The notes below the pieces were generated by a model. The model was not told where the DNA came from. It made no database searches and saw only the letters and a list, made by a program, of their open reading frames with translations. From Datnioides undecimradiatus (lineage: Eukaryota; Chordata; Actinopteri; Lobotiformes; Datnioididae), in NCBI GenBank assembly GCA_008933995.1, contig WARS01000015.1, forward strand, positions 4,576,173 to 4,640,172: 64,000 nucleotides of DNA, written 5' to 3'. Within the stretch, counting starts at the first letter, position 1, and each line of letters begins with the position of its first letter. Position numbers and translations under genes: made by a program. Positions 1 through 11,780 of this stretch are shown here, in pieces.

Positions 1-2695
1 GGATGATGTGAGAGTATGTGCAGGGTAGAGGACGGGTTGTTGTTTCTCTCAGTGTGGAGACCAGGCCTAAACCTCCTATCTACCTCCTATTTGTTTTGTG
101 CTACCTTCTTTTTTGTTTTTTAAAAAACAAATCATTATTATGATGATGACAGTTATGATGGTTGCATTATAAAGGTGTCAGCATCTGACAGCTACACAAC
201 AGTTGGCCACTGTAGAGCAGTAGAGTTTTGTTCATTTTAGATGCTGGAATATGAGATTAGCAATTAGCATACACATGTGTTGTGAAAATTTCAATATGAA
301 ATTTAAAGGATATTATAAAAATTGCAAATAATTTTGCTTTTTGCAAAGTATGGACTAAAAACTACAGCAGCAGCTGTTATCTGACGGTTTAGTCTGCTGC
401 TGTAACTTTCCTGTCTGTGTTTTGGTCTGTTTTTAAATTTCCCTGTGAACAATCAGCAGCTGGCTGGATGTTACTGAATAATAGTAATGTTAATAATAAT
501 ATATTATAATAAATTGAAAATTAAAAGCGATTTAATGAGATAATTTTCACCTAAAACCAAAGAAGACTAAATAGTATCTGTGATGTGTTGACTACTAATA
601 AGTAGATCTGAAGTCTGTAAGTACATTTTATAGTGTCAGAAATGAATGAAAGGCAGTGCCTGCCTTAAAAGCAGAAGATCAGCCAAGAGACTGGCAAACG
701 CCACTGCCAGTAATGTAGATGTGTAGTTAATGGTAAAACAGGATCTTTTGGGGCCCACAGACAGCAGTAACTTTTAAACTTTTATTTAATTGGGCAATTC
801 TACTTTCTCAAATCATCATCCTGGAAGCTTAGCTAACACTTTGCACATTTGTTGGCATATCAACTATATAATGGAGTCTGGTGATTTAAGGGAGCTTAAT
901 GCCGGGGATAGATGAATAAAGTACCGGTAATAATGCATACAGAATGAAGTTAGTGTCCTGTTTCTGTTCATAAGGCCTCACCACTGAGGCCAGATGCATA
1001 AATGAAATGAGAGGAAAAAGCTCAGAGAGGGAGGGGAGGAGGGAGGTTAGAGGCTGTTGATTAGACTGAAAATGAGAAAGGAAGGAGCGTGGTGAGATTG
1101 GAGGAAGGAGGGCAATGAGTTCAAAGAGGCTTATGAAAAAGGGGGATAAAATACAGGGAGTATGGGCAGAAGGTTGATAAGTCAGACATGTAGAGGAGGT
1201 TGGCGGAGGAATAGGAAAAAAAACATGGTGGACAGGTGAAAAAATGTGATAGGGAGAAGGAAAAGGACAGAAGGAGGAAGAAATTAGATAAGAGGAAAAT
1301 GTGGGTTAAAGAAGTGGAAAAGGCATGGAGGGAACACTATGAACAGGGGATGGAAGCGAGGAGCAGAAAGATGGGAAGGTGTGCGTGTGCATGTGTGTGG
1401 AGAGAAAAGAAGAGGGGGAGGTGGTCTGCGGCCAGAGGAGGGAGAGAGGAGGAGAATAAATCAATACTAGATAGAAAGGAAGCGATGCATTAGCAGGAGA
1501 AAAGGCCACTCAGTGTCTGTTATACTGCAGCGGGAGAACATCCGTGTGCGTGTGTGTAGCTGTCTCTGTGTGCGTTTGCGTGTAAGTGTGCACGAGCATG
1601 CATTGGCCATCTGATATCCTTCAATCTGAGTGCTCTCCCTCTGAGCTCTACCTCCCTTTCTCGACACATTCAGCGCCTCTCCTCTCCTCTGTGAATCTCA
1701 TTTAGATACCCAGCTGCCCCAATGTATATATTTTCACCCAAATAACGCGCTGGAATGATGAGATTTACCCGCTTACAGTAATCGCTCCTTGTACAAAAGC
1801 TGTGGGGCAGTTAAATAGGACCTTTAAATGTACTCTGAAACAGTAAATATTTACAGTAGTGGTGTTTGCAACCACTGGAGCAACTGGAGCCTCTCCAAGC
1901 ACTTCGATTGAAGTCAATGAAACACTCTGAACAAGTGACACATCCGTCACACACAGGCACGTCTTTACTAATCATATCTATGCGAGTCTCAATTTCACCC
2001 AAACTACACAACACACTTCTGCCTAGCCAAACCCTTTTAACACAGGCAAAGCAAAAACAACTCCACGCAGGAAGGACAAGAGATGAGAGGGAGGAACAAG
2101 TTGCTCTTGCTGTGCAGCGACTGTGTCAGCCACTGAACATTTATATAATATACATCCATACATTTACACTTTTTGGGAATTTTTCATTTTCATCACATCT
2201 AATGCATGCATGCATGCATCAATGCATTTGTTGTCTGTAGAAAAAACGCTTATCGTTTCTGGTGAAATGTGCTTAGAGAAACAATCATCATGTTATACTC
2301 ACAAAGAAAATAGTAAATCTTTTAAGGAAAATTAAACAGTGACTGCAATAATTTATAAAAGATAGTATAAAATATTTTTGTACTTTTCTTTTGTGGTCAG
2401 TGATGGCAATAAAAGCACTTTCTGCAGCTAACCTTCACTTTAACAACAGAGTGTTTAGAAATGCAGCGCAGCAGCCAATTTGGACCTGTTTTTACCTCAC
2501 AATTTATTTTACATCCCAACTGTTATGTGCTGTAGTAAACATTTATTGGGATGAACAGTAACAAATGTTAGCACACCCTCAACACACACAGGGTTTGAAA
2601 ATGACCATTTCCTTTTAAGACTCTGGAATGATCAACTTTTGGTACTAAACACAAAGTCAGCACCAAAACTAGAGTGGTCCTAAAAATCTTTTTAG

Positions 2696-2721
2696 GTGTG
2701 TGTGTGTGTGTATGTGTGTGA
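2696..2721. repeat. GT dinucleotide microsatellite
   Basis: A GT run of about 26 bp, interrupted once by an A. It lies in presumed prune2 intron 1. Confidence 0.9.
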
Positions 2722-2912
2722 GATGCTGGAAGTCCACTCAGCACATTGCTTAAGCTCTATGCCAAATGATGGGAGAGTGAAGGAGGTAGAGCTGTGTAGC
2801 TACAGAGAGAAAAACTCAGCTAGAGAGAAAGATGGGTTCTGTAAGCACTAAGAGCCAGGCCAATTAGAGGTATGGATGTTCTGGACGGTGGCCATCCAGA
2901 GAGACAGAGAGT

Positions 2913-2918
<6 letters not shown>

Positions 2919-2946
<28 letters not shown>
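2919..2946. repeat. GA dinucleotide microsatellite
   Basis: About 14 GA units, flanked by further GA-rich purine sequence on the left. Confidence 0.9.
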
Positions 2947-2952
<6 letters not shown>

Positions 2953-5368
2953 ATGACAGGGAGTAGTGAGTGGTCAGCAAAAGAGTGAATCATCAAAGTT
3001 TATCCTGGAGAGCTAGGAGAGGGAGATAAAGTGCGCCTGTGTGCACGCGAGTGTGTGCGCAGGAGAGAAATGGTTGATAATCATGACATGTGTTACACTT
3101 TATCTGCAACCTCCATGTCACCCATCAGTTGCCCTCCTTATCACTCAATTACCCCGCTGTGCTCTGATCTGCAGATTTGCTTCTTTGATCTTTTTCTTTC
3201 TCCTCGGCTTTCCCTGCGTTTATGTGAAGTGCATCCCAGATAAAAGCTCTTATCTGCTTTAAATTCCATTCCAGACGGCCGGTTCATATGCATGTTTGTA
3301 TTTTGCTTACAGACACCTGTTTATGTGAATAAACTGAATATTCTGACTGGCTGAAAAATTTACTAATTAAGAGAATAAAGCAAATCCAAGGATGCGTCCT
3401 GGGTAAGATTACCAATGCATGTATAATTATTGCAATATTTATAAAGTTATCAACATATTTCATTACTGCTGACCATTTGACAAAGCACACAAGTTTTAGA
3501 CTGATTTCATACTTTTATAGCAGCCACTGACTTCTTTTTATTTCTGTATTGCATGAAATTGACGAGGAGATGGACACTCCATCACAGGTAACATTAAATC
3601 TACTTTGTTTTTCAATAAAAAAAGCATCTCATGGAACTGCCTTATATCTCACTCATTACTTATGCTTGTTCAATAATGTGTCCTGTATGACAGTTGGTCT
3701 ACATATCAACACTTTTTTTTCTACAGTATCCCTTCAAATAAAGGTATTTTTGTTCATGTTCAGTGTGTTTTACTTTTGAAACATTGTCTCAGCTTTGACA
3801 TGATCTGATAATGCATAAAGCCTATACCGTCGATGAACAGTATAGATCATAGAGACTGCATGTAGAATCCTCCTACCTGATGATGCCGATTGTGTGACAT
3901 GACAGAAAGCTCCTAGAAAACGTCCACTAAATGGACTAATAACAAATGCTGTTTGCAGGGTGCAAGAATGAGTGATGAGTGTTAAACCTAAAAAAAACAA
4001 ACTAAAAAGGGACATTTGATCATCTACAGTACAGTGACAGGTGAGCAAACCCACCTGCTGTTAAGGTGAAGAAAATTAAAAAGGTAATCACAATAACATA
4101 CTACTTAGGTGAGACTGTGGATTACTTTTAACTTTGTTAATATTTTCTGCAGAGAGTACTAAATAAGGCAAACTGAATGTGACTCATGATTACGTTGAAA
4201 GAAATTGAGATTAAATTGTAGAAAAACATGTGTTAATCACATGTGTGCAGGCATGTAAATGTACCAGCATGTATGAGTGAATAATTGTCAGTATGATTAT
4301 GGTTATATGTAAACAAATGTTTACCCAAACCTGTGTAATGCATAAAAAACAGGATCAAGCTGACTCAAGAACAAAAACAGCAAAATCATTGTTGCTAATA
4401 AGTCACTGAAGAATAGTGTGTGTGCTCTTCAGTGGCCAACAGAAGGAGGCAGAGTCATTTTGGATGAGTTCCTGTCTGGGCATGTTCTCATCAGAGAAAT
4501 TGAATTAAAAAAAACACACACACAAGTTCTTAAACTCAGCCACAACCAAAGTACAAAGACACCTAAAGTACAGCAGTGCCAGTATCAGCTTGACACTGAG
4601 TCATCACAAACGCACATTGAAGGTGAGCATGTATGTGTTCACTGTTCAAAAACCTTCAAAAGATACTGCCATGACCATGCACTGCAACTGATAACATGGT
4701 CATGCCATTTAAACAAGCACATGTAGAAAGAGCAGTTTTAGGAGCTGTAAAGAGCCTCGAGGCATGTGCATCATCCATGAAAGGCTCCCTGAGGTGACCG
4801 TCTGTGTGAGTGTTGCAGGGCTGTCCTGGCAGATTAAACATATACAGGCCAAGGCTGTATACAGAGAGTAGGACCACACATTTATATAACAATATACAAG
4901 TATATGTGCCCCCAAAGGCTCCACAGTCATTCAGTCTATATAAATTAGGCTGTTTAGTATTTGCATGAGGATTTTTTTCCCATGTGCGAACAGATATTCA
5001 GTCCTGGATCAAATGCAAATTATGAGTCAGTATCTGCAGAGCAACCAGATAGCAGAGAAGGACAGCCTCTGGCTAAACTTGTTGATGTCACGCCTCCCCC
5101 TCATTAGAAATCAGCTCCTCATTCAAATTCACACACTGATGCTCCTGTAAACACAACGAGCTCATTGTATGGGACCAAGCACGCCTTCCCTTCCCCCTGT
5201 ACTGTCATATTGTCGATCTACAGGTGCTTTGGGGGACCGAAGGGACGTGAGAGGCTTTTTCAGCAACAGGAACGCAGCCTGTAGCACAGCGGTAGCAGCC
5301 TCTCCGTCATGGTCTCATTCATTACACCCGCAACCTGGTTTTAACGCCGCTGAAGGCTCTCAACTCAC

Positions 5369-5407
5369 CCCGAGTCTGCTCTGGAGCCTCCGCAAATACT
5401 CTTCCAT
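5369..5407 (-). CDS. prune2: prune2 first coding exon (13 codons)
   Basis: On the minus strand an ATG at 5407-5405 opens 13 codons reading MEEYLRRLQSRLG, followed exactly by a consensus splice donor GTGAGT. Vertebrate PRUNE2 begins MEEFLQRAKSKLN, also 13 residues before the RSKRLEKV segment, so length, charge pattern and first residues match. The exon ends in phase 0. PRUNE2 (BMCC1) has an N-terminal DHH/exopolyphosphatase-like domain and a C-terminal BCH (BNIP2/Cdc42GAP homology) domain; none of that is in the window. Position and strand fit human 9q21, where PRUNE2 runs on the opposite strand to FOXB2 and VPS13A. The exon is far too short for an ORF search. The call rests on N-terminal similarity recalled from the family plus synteny. 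Confidence 0.72.
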
Positions 5408-5960
5408 GTCGGCCTGCGTCGCTACGGTGTCGCTGCAGATCTCTCCATAGACCAAGTTTCGACAATAAGGCTGCTGATGTGTGTGTGTATATGTGTGTGT
5501 GTATATATGTGTGCGTTTTTCTCTGCTCCCGAGTCCCCTGCTGCGCTCGCACTGCAGCACTCTCTGCTGCTGCTCTATGTGTGTGTGTGTGTGAATGTGT
5601 GTGTGTGAGCCGTCGGTCCTCCCCTTCTCTACGGGGTGAACCCACAACACCGAGCAGTGGGTGTGACGGCAGGAAGAGGAGATCCGACGGAGGCGCGCTC
5701 GGTGATTCAACCGCGCTCCCTGCGGTAGGGACCCCCCCTATCCGCCCCCTACACACATACACATACACCTATCCTACCCCGTGCATAGCCTCAGCGTCCG
5801 CCAATGGAAAAAACGTAGTGAATGATAAGCAGCGGCGCTCCAGCACCACGGACAGCAGCCACACACAGGCAGTGGCGTCGCTGTTGATTTCGGTACCCCC
5901 ACACCTCTGGTGCACAGAAAACATGCTGGTGTGCCGCTATTTTATGCATTTTTCCCCCTA
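5408..5960 (-). promoter_or_regulatory. prune2: Probable prune2 promoter / 5' UTR, CpG-bearing and TG-rich
   Basis: The sequence upstream (higher coordinates) of the prune2 ATG is richer in G+C and CpG than the flanks. It contains long TG/TGTA tracts (about 5478-5515 and 5575-5610), a C-rich stretch (about 5730-5775) and several CpG-containing clusters. Such composition is typical of a vertebrate promoter/5' UTR. No TATA box is obvious and the start site cannot be fixed from sequence. Open frames here on both strands are driven by the TG repeats and are not credible proteins. Confidence 0.45.
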
Positions 5961-6246
5961 TTTTTGCCGCAATATGAGCAAAATCAAAGCCAGATTCAGA
6001 TGACTGCATCGCAATGCTTGTGAGCGTGCGAGTGCGTGTGTGTGACAGGAAGCACTTTAATTAATCTGAAAGATGGCCTGTGAGTAATAACGACAACGAC
6101 AGAAAACAGAGCATACCCCGAGACAGAAACTGTCTCACTCTCTCTTTTACGCACGCACAGAAACTTTAATATTCAAAATGGACAAGTCGTTTATCACTGG
6201 GTCAGGGTACCACTGGATTTATGTTTATACATATTACATATCATGT

Positions 6247-6247
<1 letters not shown>

Positions 6248-6284
<37 letters not shown>
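6248..6284. repeat. ATCT tetranucleotide microsatellite
   Basis: About nine perfect tandem copies of ATCT in intergenic DNA between prune2 and foxb2. It is likely to be length-polymorphic. Confidence 0.95.
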
Positions 6285-7013
6285 CCAAGGTTGCCATAAG
6301 TCGTGAGATAATAACACTGAACTCAATATAATTAAGGATCTGTGCCATGTGTGAAAGTACAAACTGAAAACAACAAAAGTTTAGATTTTGAGTTCTCAAG
6401 TTAAGATTTTGACACAGGTTCACTCTACCAGGCATCACTGCATTATTCAGTAATAATGCACGACCTGCCTTGTTGGCCTTGACTAATTTACAGTTAATCA
6501 AATTACCGTCAAAACACCGTCTGCCATGTGGTGAACATAGATCTTATGGGACACTGAGGCAGTGGCCCACTTTGCCAACTACCAATAATAATAAGAATGA
6601 TAATAAAGATAATGATGCTTGTTTTGGTGTGGTCACTAGAGTAACAGAGTAACAGAAACAGGAAACAGTTTTTTACACTTGATAACACATTACAATGATG
6701 CTTTGACAATCATGTTTTCTTTACTGACATGCAGTTTGACACAGCATTCAATCTCACATCCAAAATGCACTAATGCAACCAAACATCATACCATACACAC
6801 TTGTAATTGATAACTACAAATACAGAAATACAACAGTATTACTTTACCCTGTCTTGCTCATTTGACCACAAATTGTCTTCCACATCCAGCCTTATCCAGC
6901 CTTATATATCCTGCTGATCTGTTTCTTGCAGATAGGTTCAGACATCCAGAAGTCGTTACATCCAAGAGAAATAAGTGATCATGTGGCAAGTGACCATAAA
7001 TTTTCTTCTAAGG

Positions 7014-7496
7014 CAGCGGTCCTCAACCACCGGGCCATGGACTAGTACTGGTCCATGGGTCATTTGGTACTGGAAAGAATAAATAACTTATATTAGGCCT
7101 GTCCTAATATTTGTAAGAATAGTTAGAAACTGAGCCTGAGCCTTCATTCTCCCAGCTGGTGCACGATCAACTATCTTTGCACAAAAGACCCACGAACTGC
7201 GAAGGAATGGATCCGTGACCCATTTGTGAACAAACCAGGAGAACCGTGCATGTCTGTGCTAGAAGAAGATCAGCTGCTGGAGAATGCAAATGACGGTGGC
7301 CTTAAAAGTATGTTTGAGATGTTGTGCTTTAATTGTCCTATTTTTTTTGGTATAAGATTTAATTCCAATTTTTCCCTGCAACATTTTGACAGATGAATAT
7401 CATTTTACTTCATCTTATTTATCCTTCACACCTTGACAGCAGGTCCATGAAGATATTGTCTTAAATGAAACCGATCCAAAAGGTTGGGGACCACTG
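7014..7496 (+). mobile_element. Non-autonomous hAT-type DNA transposon with 8-bp target duplication
   Basis: The element is 483 bp. Its left end starts CAGCGGTCCTCAACC and its right end finishes GGTTGGGGACCACTG, an inverted repeat with two mismatches of the CAGTGGTCCCCAACC type common in hAT/Charlie-like elements. It is flanked on both sides by TTCTAAGG (7006-7013 and 7497-7504), a perfect 8-bp duplication as hAT transposases make. Inside, at about 7175-7320 on the plus strand, a frame reads AKEWIRDPFVN and then EEDQLLENANDGGLK. This resembles the C-terminal part of ZBED/FAM200-type hAT transposases (a W-[IV]-R-x-P-F motif followed by an EE-L block). No complete transposase is present, so this is a deletion derivative needing transposase in trans. 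Confidence 0.88.
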
Positions 7497-10400
7497 TTCT
7501 AAGGGACAGGGGACTGCAGTGAAAGGTGAAATGAAAAGTACATCCTGGGATGGGTCATCAACCACTCTGTGAGTAGGAGAAATGTCCCATTATCCCACAC
7601 AGTTACAAAATGTTCTGCACTTTGCTTCACCTCTCCTCACATGGAACAAATCTTTCACAGAGGTCATCAAGGAAGTAAATGGGCGCTCATTGTTGTATGT
7701 GCCAATACTGAATTTATGCATTTTTATTGATTTCTTTTCCATTAAGATGTGGATATATCAGAATGTCTTAGTTTTTACTCCAACCTGCAGCATTTTTTGT
7801 GTTGTTTTTTAGTTTTGACCACAAATATTTTTATATTAGCAGGTGAAAAGACTCAAAATAGAGTGTAAATGCGCAGAGATTTGGTGGTGGCTGAATTTGC
7901 ATGAGAAACTCTGCAAATTAGAAAAATGTGGTCACTGAAAGCATTTTGTCTGAAAGAAAATGAAAGGCAATATCAACGTTTAGTCCACACTGACTGTGGT
8001 GGGTTTGAAAAAGTGATCTCAGTGCTGAGAGGGCGTGCAAGAGTGAGTGAATAGATCAAGATTATATTCTTGTAAGAGGTCATAAAAGGACAAATGTCAT
8101 TTTATCACTGAAACAGACATAAATACATTTCACATGCAGTAATGCTCAAATATATGCATGTGTGTATCTATTTGTGTGTTTGCCTTATGGTTACTGTCTA
8201 TGGCTTTTAGTACTTTCAGAACCATATTTGTTTGAATCCATCATGGCCTTTTTATTTCTTTTTACCGTAGTAGGCAATATGAGCCTCTCAAAAACATGCC
8301 ATGGTTTCCCTTTTGTGGTGAAGGCAGCGATACTCTGGTCTTCCAGTAATGGAGGCTGTGTTAGAGTGCACTATCAGTGTGGGGAGCCAAAAGGTCTTTG
8401 TGCTCTCAGACCAGAGTCAAGCCAGACATAATCAATATGACTTCCGGTTACAATCGTCAAAATAAAAGCCTCATTGATTTTTTTTTAAGTAATTCAGAGT
8501 GAGAATAAAGCGATATTACATTTATAAATATGCTTTACAAAGGGATCATTATATGCACTGTTTTCTAAAACATGAACATATTGCAACATATTGCTGTCTT
8601 GATGCAAAATATACTACTCCTCCAATAAAGTAATATATTATATAATATACAATATGTTACAATAAATATAAATTAATGTAACATGTTCATCTCTTTCCTT
8701 TCCTGTGTGTTTCTTCAGTGTTGACATACCCTCTGTGGAAAAAACAAAGTCTTGCTGTGGATGTTTGAGATAATATGAGGCATCTCTTCATCTACTCTTT
8801 GGCAAGGTATGGGTGATCATGAGAAAAGCACAAAACCAAACAGTGAACATACCTAGAAAATAAGAGTTCAGTAGTTATAGCTGAATACCTGAGGACCTTA
8901 TGGCTTTAAGTGTAACTAAGGTTTCAGGTTTTCCTTTGAGATCTAAAGTAAGCTGCTCTATGCATTAGACTGCAGTGAATAGAGCAGCTGACAGCAACTG
9001 ACAGCCTGTAATGGCAGCTGATAGGGAGGTACAGACCTCAGAATGATCACTGTGTAGTCATGTGTTGCAATCTTATCAGTTTGTTTAAATACATACTCCT
9101 TTAATACCTATGAGATATGAGGAACACCTGTGGGGTCTTTCAGAGCAGGTGAAGGTGGAAGAGACCTCACAGCTGGACTTCACCACAGTTCAGGAAAACT
9201 AAACAAAGAACATACTGCTTTGAGTTTGATCTTGCGGATGGTCAAAGATAAATGGGCCCCAGTGTGAATATAATGAGAAATGGTAACTTCTGTAATGTTC
9301 AATTCAGTAGGTGGCTGGCTGGTTGGATCTATAAGCGATATGAACACAGGCGAGTGAAAGATGAATACATAAGTCAGTGAACCAGAAAAGGAACAGAAAG
9401 AAAAGCTCCAAAACCCCTGTTAATGTTCCAGTAAATTAAGTCCCTGAAAATCCTCCAGGAGAAACGATGTGGGAATCATAGTGAAATGTCCCCTTTTAAA
9501 ACAGAAAATACTAAATGAAAAACATAGAGCAAACACAAAGTTCACTCTTCAGCATAGAGTTCAGTCTTCATAAATTGCTCCTGAATCTCATCCAAACCAA
9601 CTTATAATGTTATGAAAGATCCAGTATCCTAAAGTATCTTGGTGAGTGACATAATGCATGTGTAAATGTGTGTGTAAAAGAAGTAAGGTAATGTAAAGGA
9701 AGACAGAGAGACAGGGAACAAACAAGGAAGCAGGACAGAAGTACCAATCAGTGGCTAAGCATAAGAGTTTATTAAGCGTTGTGTTGCTGCTCAGGTCCTG
9801 GCTGTATAATCCATCTGTACTGAGTCTGCAGTTAAAGGTGATATTAGCATGAAAACTAATTCTGAAATTAATTATGAAAATTAACAGCACTCAGGGTGGG
9901 ATTTGTATGAATGTTTCATAACGCACATGTTAAGCCCAGATGAATCTTTATTGCCAGTTTCAACGGCAAATGTTGAACCTGTCCAGCTCACAGTTAGGAA
10001 ACACTATCACTAACCCTGTTCAGCCTGAAAACATATTAAAGGTGGATAAAATTGCGCAAAATGAAACAAATTGTGGTGAAGCATTTTGCAATATTATCAC
10101 AGAGGTTTTCAAATTAAAACAAAAAATAATTATTTATTGTGAACCTGTTGTGAGATTTCATTTCCATCAATTATAAATCTATTGATTTAGTCAGTTGTCT
10201 GTGTTATTTTGTCCAGTTCTGCAAGTTCCAAGATGTTAAGATCAGAGACAGCTCAACTATAATGCTGCATATTCACATATTTATTTGTATATAATGCAGA
10301 CACTGGCGTGTAATGTGAAATTACTCTTTAATTTTGGGCAAAATAAATGAACATATACAAAGCTCATAAACTAGTGACTAATATTGTTTTTTTATTATTG

Positions 10401-10915
10401 TTTTGGACGTTTATGGTTAGAGAGTGTGGGGAGAATGCAAGACTGAAAGCTTTATATGCAGTGTGCAAAGTTTGCCGCTGTGATGAATAATGATGATATA
10501 GCTTTACCTGAGCTGACTGAGATAACTCTTAAAGGCAACAGGCAGACACGCTGCAGCTTTGATCCATTAACGCTGCGCCCGCTCGCTCTTTTATGGGGAA
10601 ACGGAGAGATCTGTCGTTTTTCGTCTCTAAAAAATTTCCCATTACACAAGTAAGACTTACAGCGTCTGCACAACAGTCCTAAACTGGTTTAATTTTCCAT
10701 TGGAAACAATAGGCCTCGCTAATTGATTTTAATGGCTCTCTCCGCGACGATGCGCCCCTTATGACTTGGAGAGAGGTCTTTAAGATTATTATTATTAGTA
10801 TAATTGCCATTACCCCCACACTTTCCCTTTGCGAATGGGAGACAGAGAAAGAATATCTTTGCCCTTAAGCTGAACAAATAATTATTTGAGACAGGAAACA
10901 AACAGACGACCGTCA

Positions 10916-10996
10916 CTCACACGCGCGCCTATACGCACGCACGCACGCTCGCACGCACGCACACACACACACACAAACACACACGCACAAACACAC
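10916..10996. repeat. ACGC/AC-rich simple repeat
   Basis: Imperfect ACGC tetranucleotide units passing into an AC dinucleotide run and then ACAA/ACGC units. It produces spurious cysteine/valine-rich frames on the minus strand. Confidence 0.9.
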
Positions 10997-11059
10997 GCTC
11001 CACCTTAGACTAGACCCCCTCCTGGCGACCCTCATTCCCTCCGCCGCCCTCTTCGTGCA

Positions 11060-11300
11060 GCGTGCCGCTTGTAATTTATGCAAAATTAATTGATACATCT
11101 TTTATAATTGATGTGCTGTAAACTTAATGAGTAATTTATGTAATTAGTCAATTAAGGATAATTCCAGCATATGTTCCGTATGCCCAGAAGGTGTGCTTTA
11201 CAACTAGTTATTTGTCCAGGAGTTGGGTGCAGGCGAAGACTGCCGTAGACTACCTAATTAATTTTGTTATGCAGATCAGCTACGGTGTCTATTTAACGGC
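11060..11300. promoter_or_regulatory. Candidate conserved non-coding element upstream of foxb2
   Basis: This AT-rich but non-repetitive block has many homeodomain-type cores (TAATTA, AATTAA, TTAATTG). The ten-mer GTAATTTATG occurs twice exactly 60 bp apart (11071-11080 and 11131-11140), and there is an octamer-like ATGCAAAA (from about 11079). A further TAATTAATT lies near 11255. There is no credible protein here. Its position, about 2 kb upstream of a forkhead developmental gene, suggests an enhancer. This is inference from motif density, not from alignment. Confidence 0.3.
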
Positions 11301-11639
11301 CCCCTTTGTGAAAACAGATTTAATATTGATCTTTCCCGGGCGTTTAAAGAGGATGCTTTTACCCGTGTTGGCCTCTGAGGGCCTTAGAGTTTCAAAACTC
11401 ATTTTTCAGGCGCCAGGAAAACAATTATGCAAAGAAAACAAAAAAAACAACAACAAAAAAAAAGCACGAGCACAACAACGACTGTCTTTATCTAGCAGTG
11501 AATATATAATTGTTCACTCGTTTTCAAGCGAAGTGGCACTAAAAAGTGATTTCCTTGCAATTACATGATGTCTTTAAAATATGCTCTCCGTCGACACAGT
11601 TGACCTTTTGAGTGGGCTTGAAGGACTGAGACATAACGT

Positions 11640-11780
11640 GAGAGATACACGGGCTAATTAATTGACACAGTTTTGAATATTCATACCTAATACAGCGAGC
11701 TTGCCCTTAATTACATTGTTGGACTTCTCTCCTAGGAGGCTAAATCACGGAAGGCTTAATTATTGTAATGTATTCGGGGG
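11640..11780. promoter_or_regulatory. Second candidate enhancer block upstream of foxb2
   Basis: This is a dense group of TAATTAATTG, TTGAATATTCAT, CTTAATTACATTG and CTTAATTATTG motifs, followed by a GC-rich stretch (about 11775-11800). It has no coding frame and no simple repeat. Composition and spacing resemble developmental enhancers. Conservation is unverified. Confidence 0.25.

Larger units (their letters stand above)
1..5368 (-). other. prune2: prune2 intron 1 (part), no coding exon seen
   Basis: If the prune2 first exon at 5369-5407 is right, everything to its left is intron 1, and the rest of the gene lies beyond the left edge. Minus-strand frames show nothing resembling the DHH-domain exon 2 of PRUNE2, and all open frames here are short and low in complexity. 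The stretch has purine-rich DNA at about 1010-1500, a GT microsatellite (2696-2721), a GA microsatellite (2919-2946) and an ATGC-type short tandem (about 2205-2224). I see no RNA gene. Assignment as intron is inference from exon 1 and gene order. Confidence 0.6.
5960..10400. other. Intergenic DNA between prune2 and foxb2
   Basis: Apart from the ATCT repeat and the hAT element there is no gene that I can support. Open frames are short, not bounded by plausible splice sites, and show no family resemblance. Composition is AT-rich and ordinary. Confidence 0.6.

Noticed and set aside
1236-1493. 85-codon Lys/Arg/Glu-rich frame
   Set aside because: Translation of purine-rich DNA in presumed prune2 intron 1, with no start context, homologue or splice sites.
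5322-5768. 148-codon minus-strand open frame over the prune2 start
   Set aside because: Begins in simple repeat, includes translated TG/CA tracts, and is in a different frame from the 13-codon prune2 exon.
5479-6003. 174-codon plus-strand open frame starting in TG repeats
   Set aside because: Its first half is translated microsatellite (Cys/Val runs) and the rest has no family resemblance or splice context. The region is better explained as prune2 promoter/5' UTR.
6248-6284. ATCT repeat considered as a CRISPR-like array
   Set aside because: Four-base perfect tandem without spacers in a vertebrate genome. It is a microsatellite.
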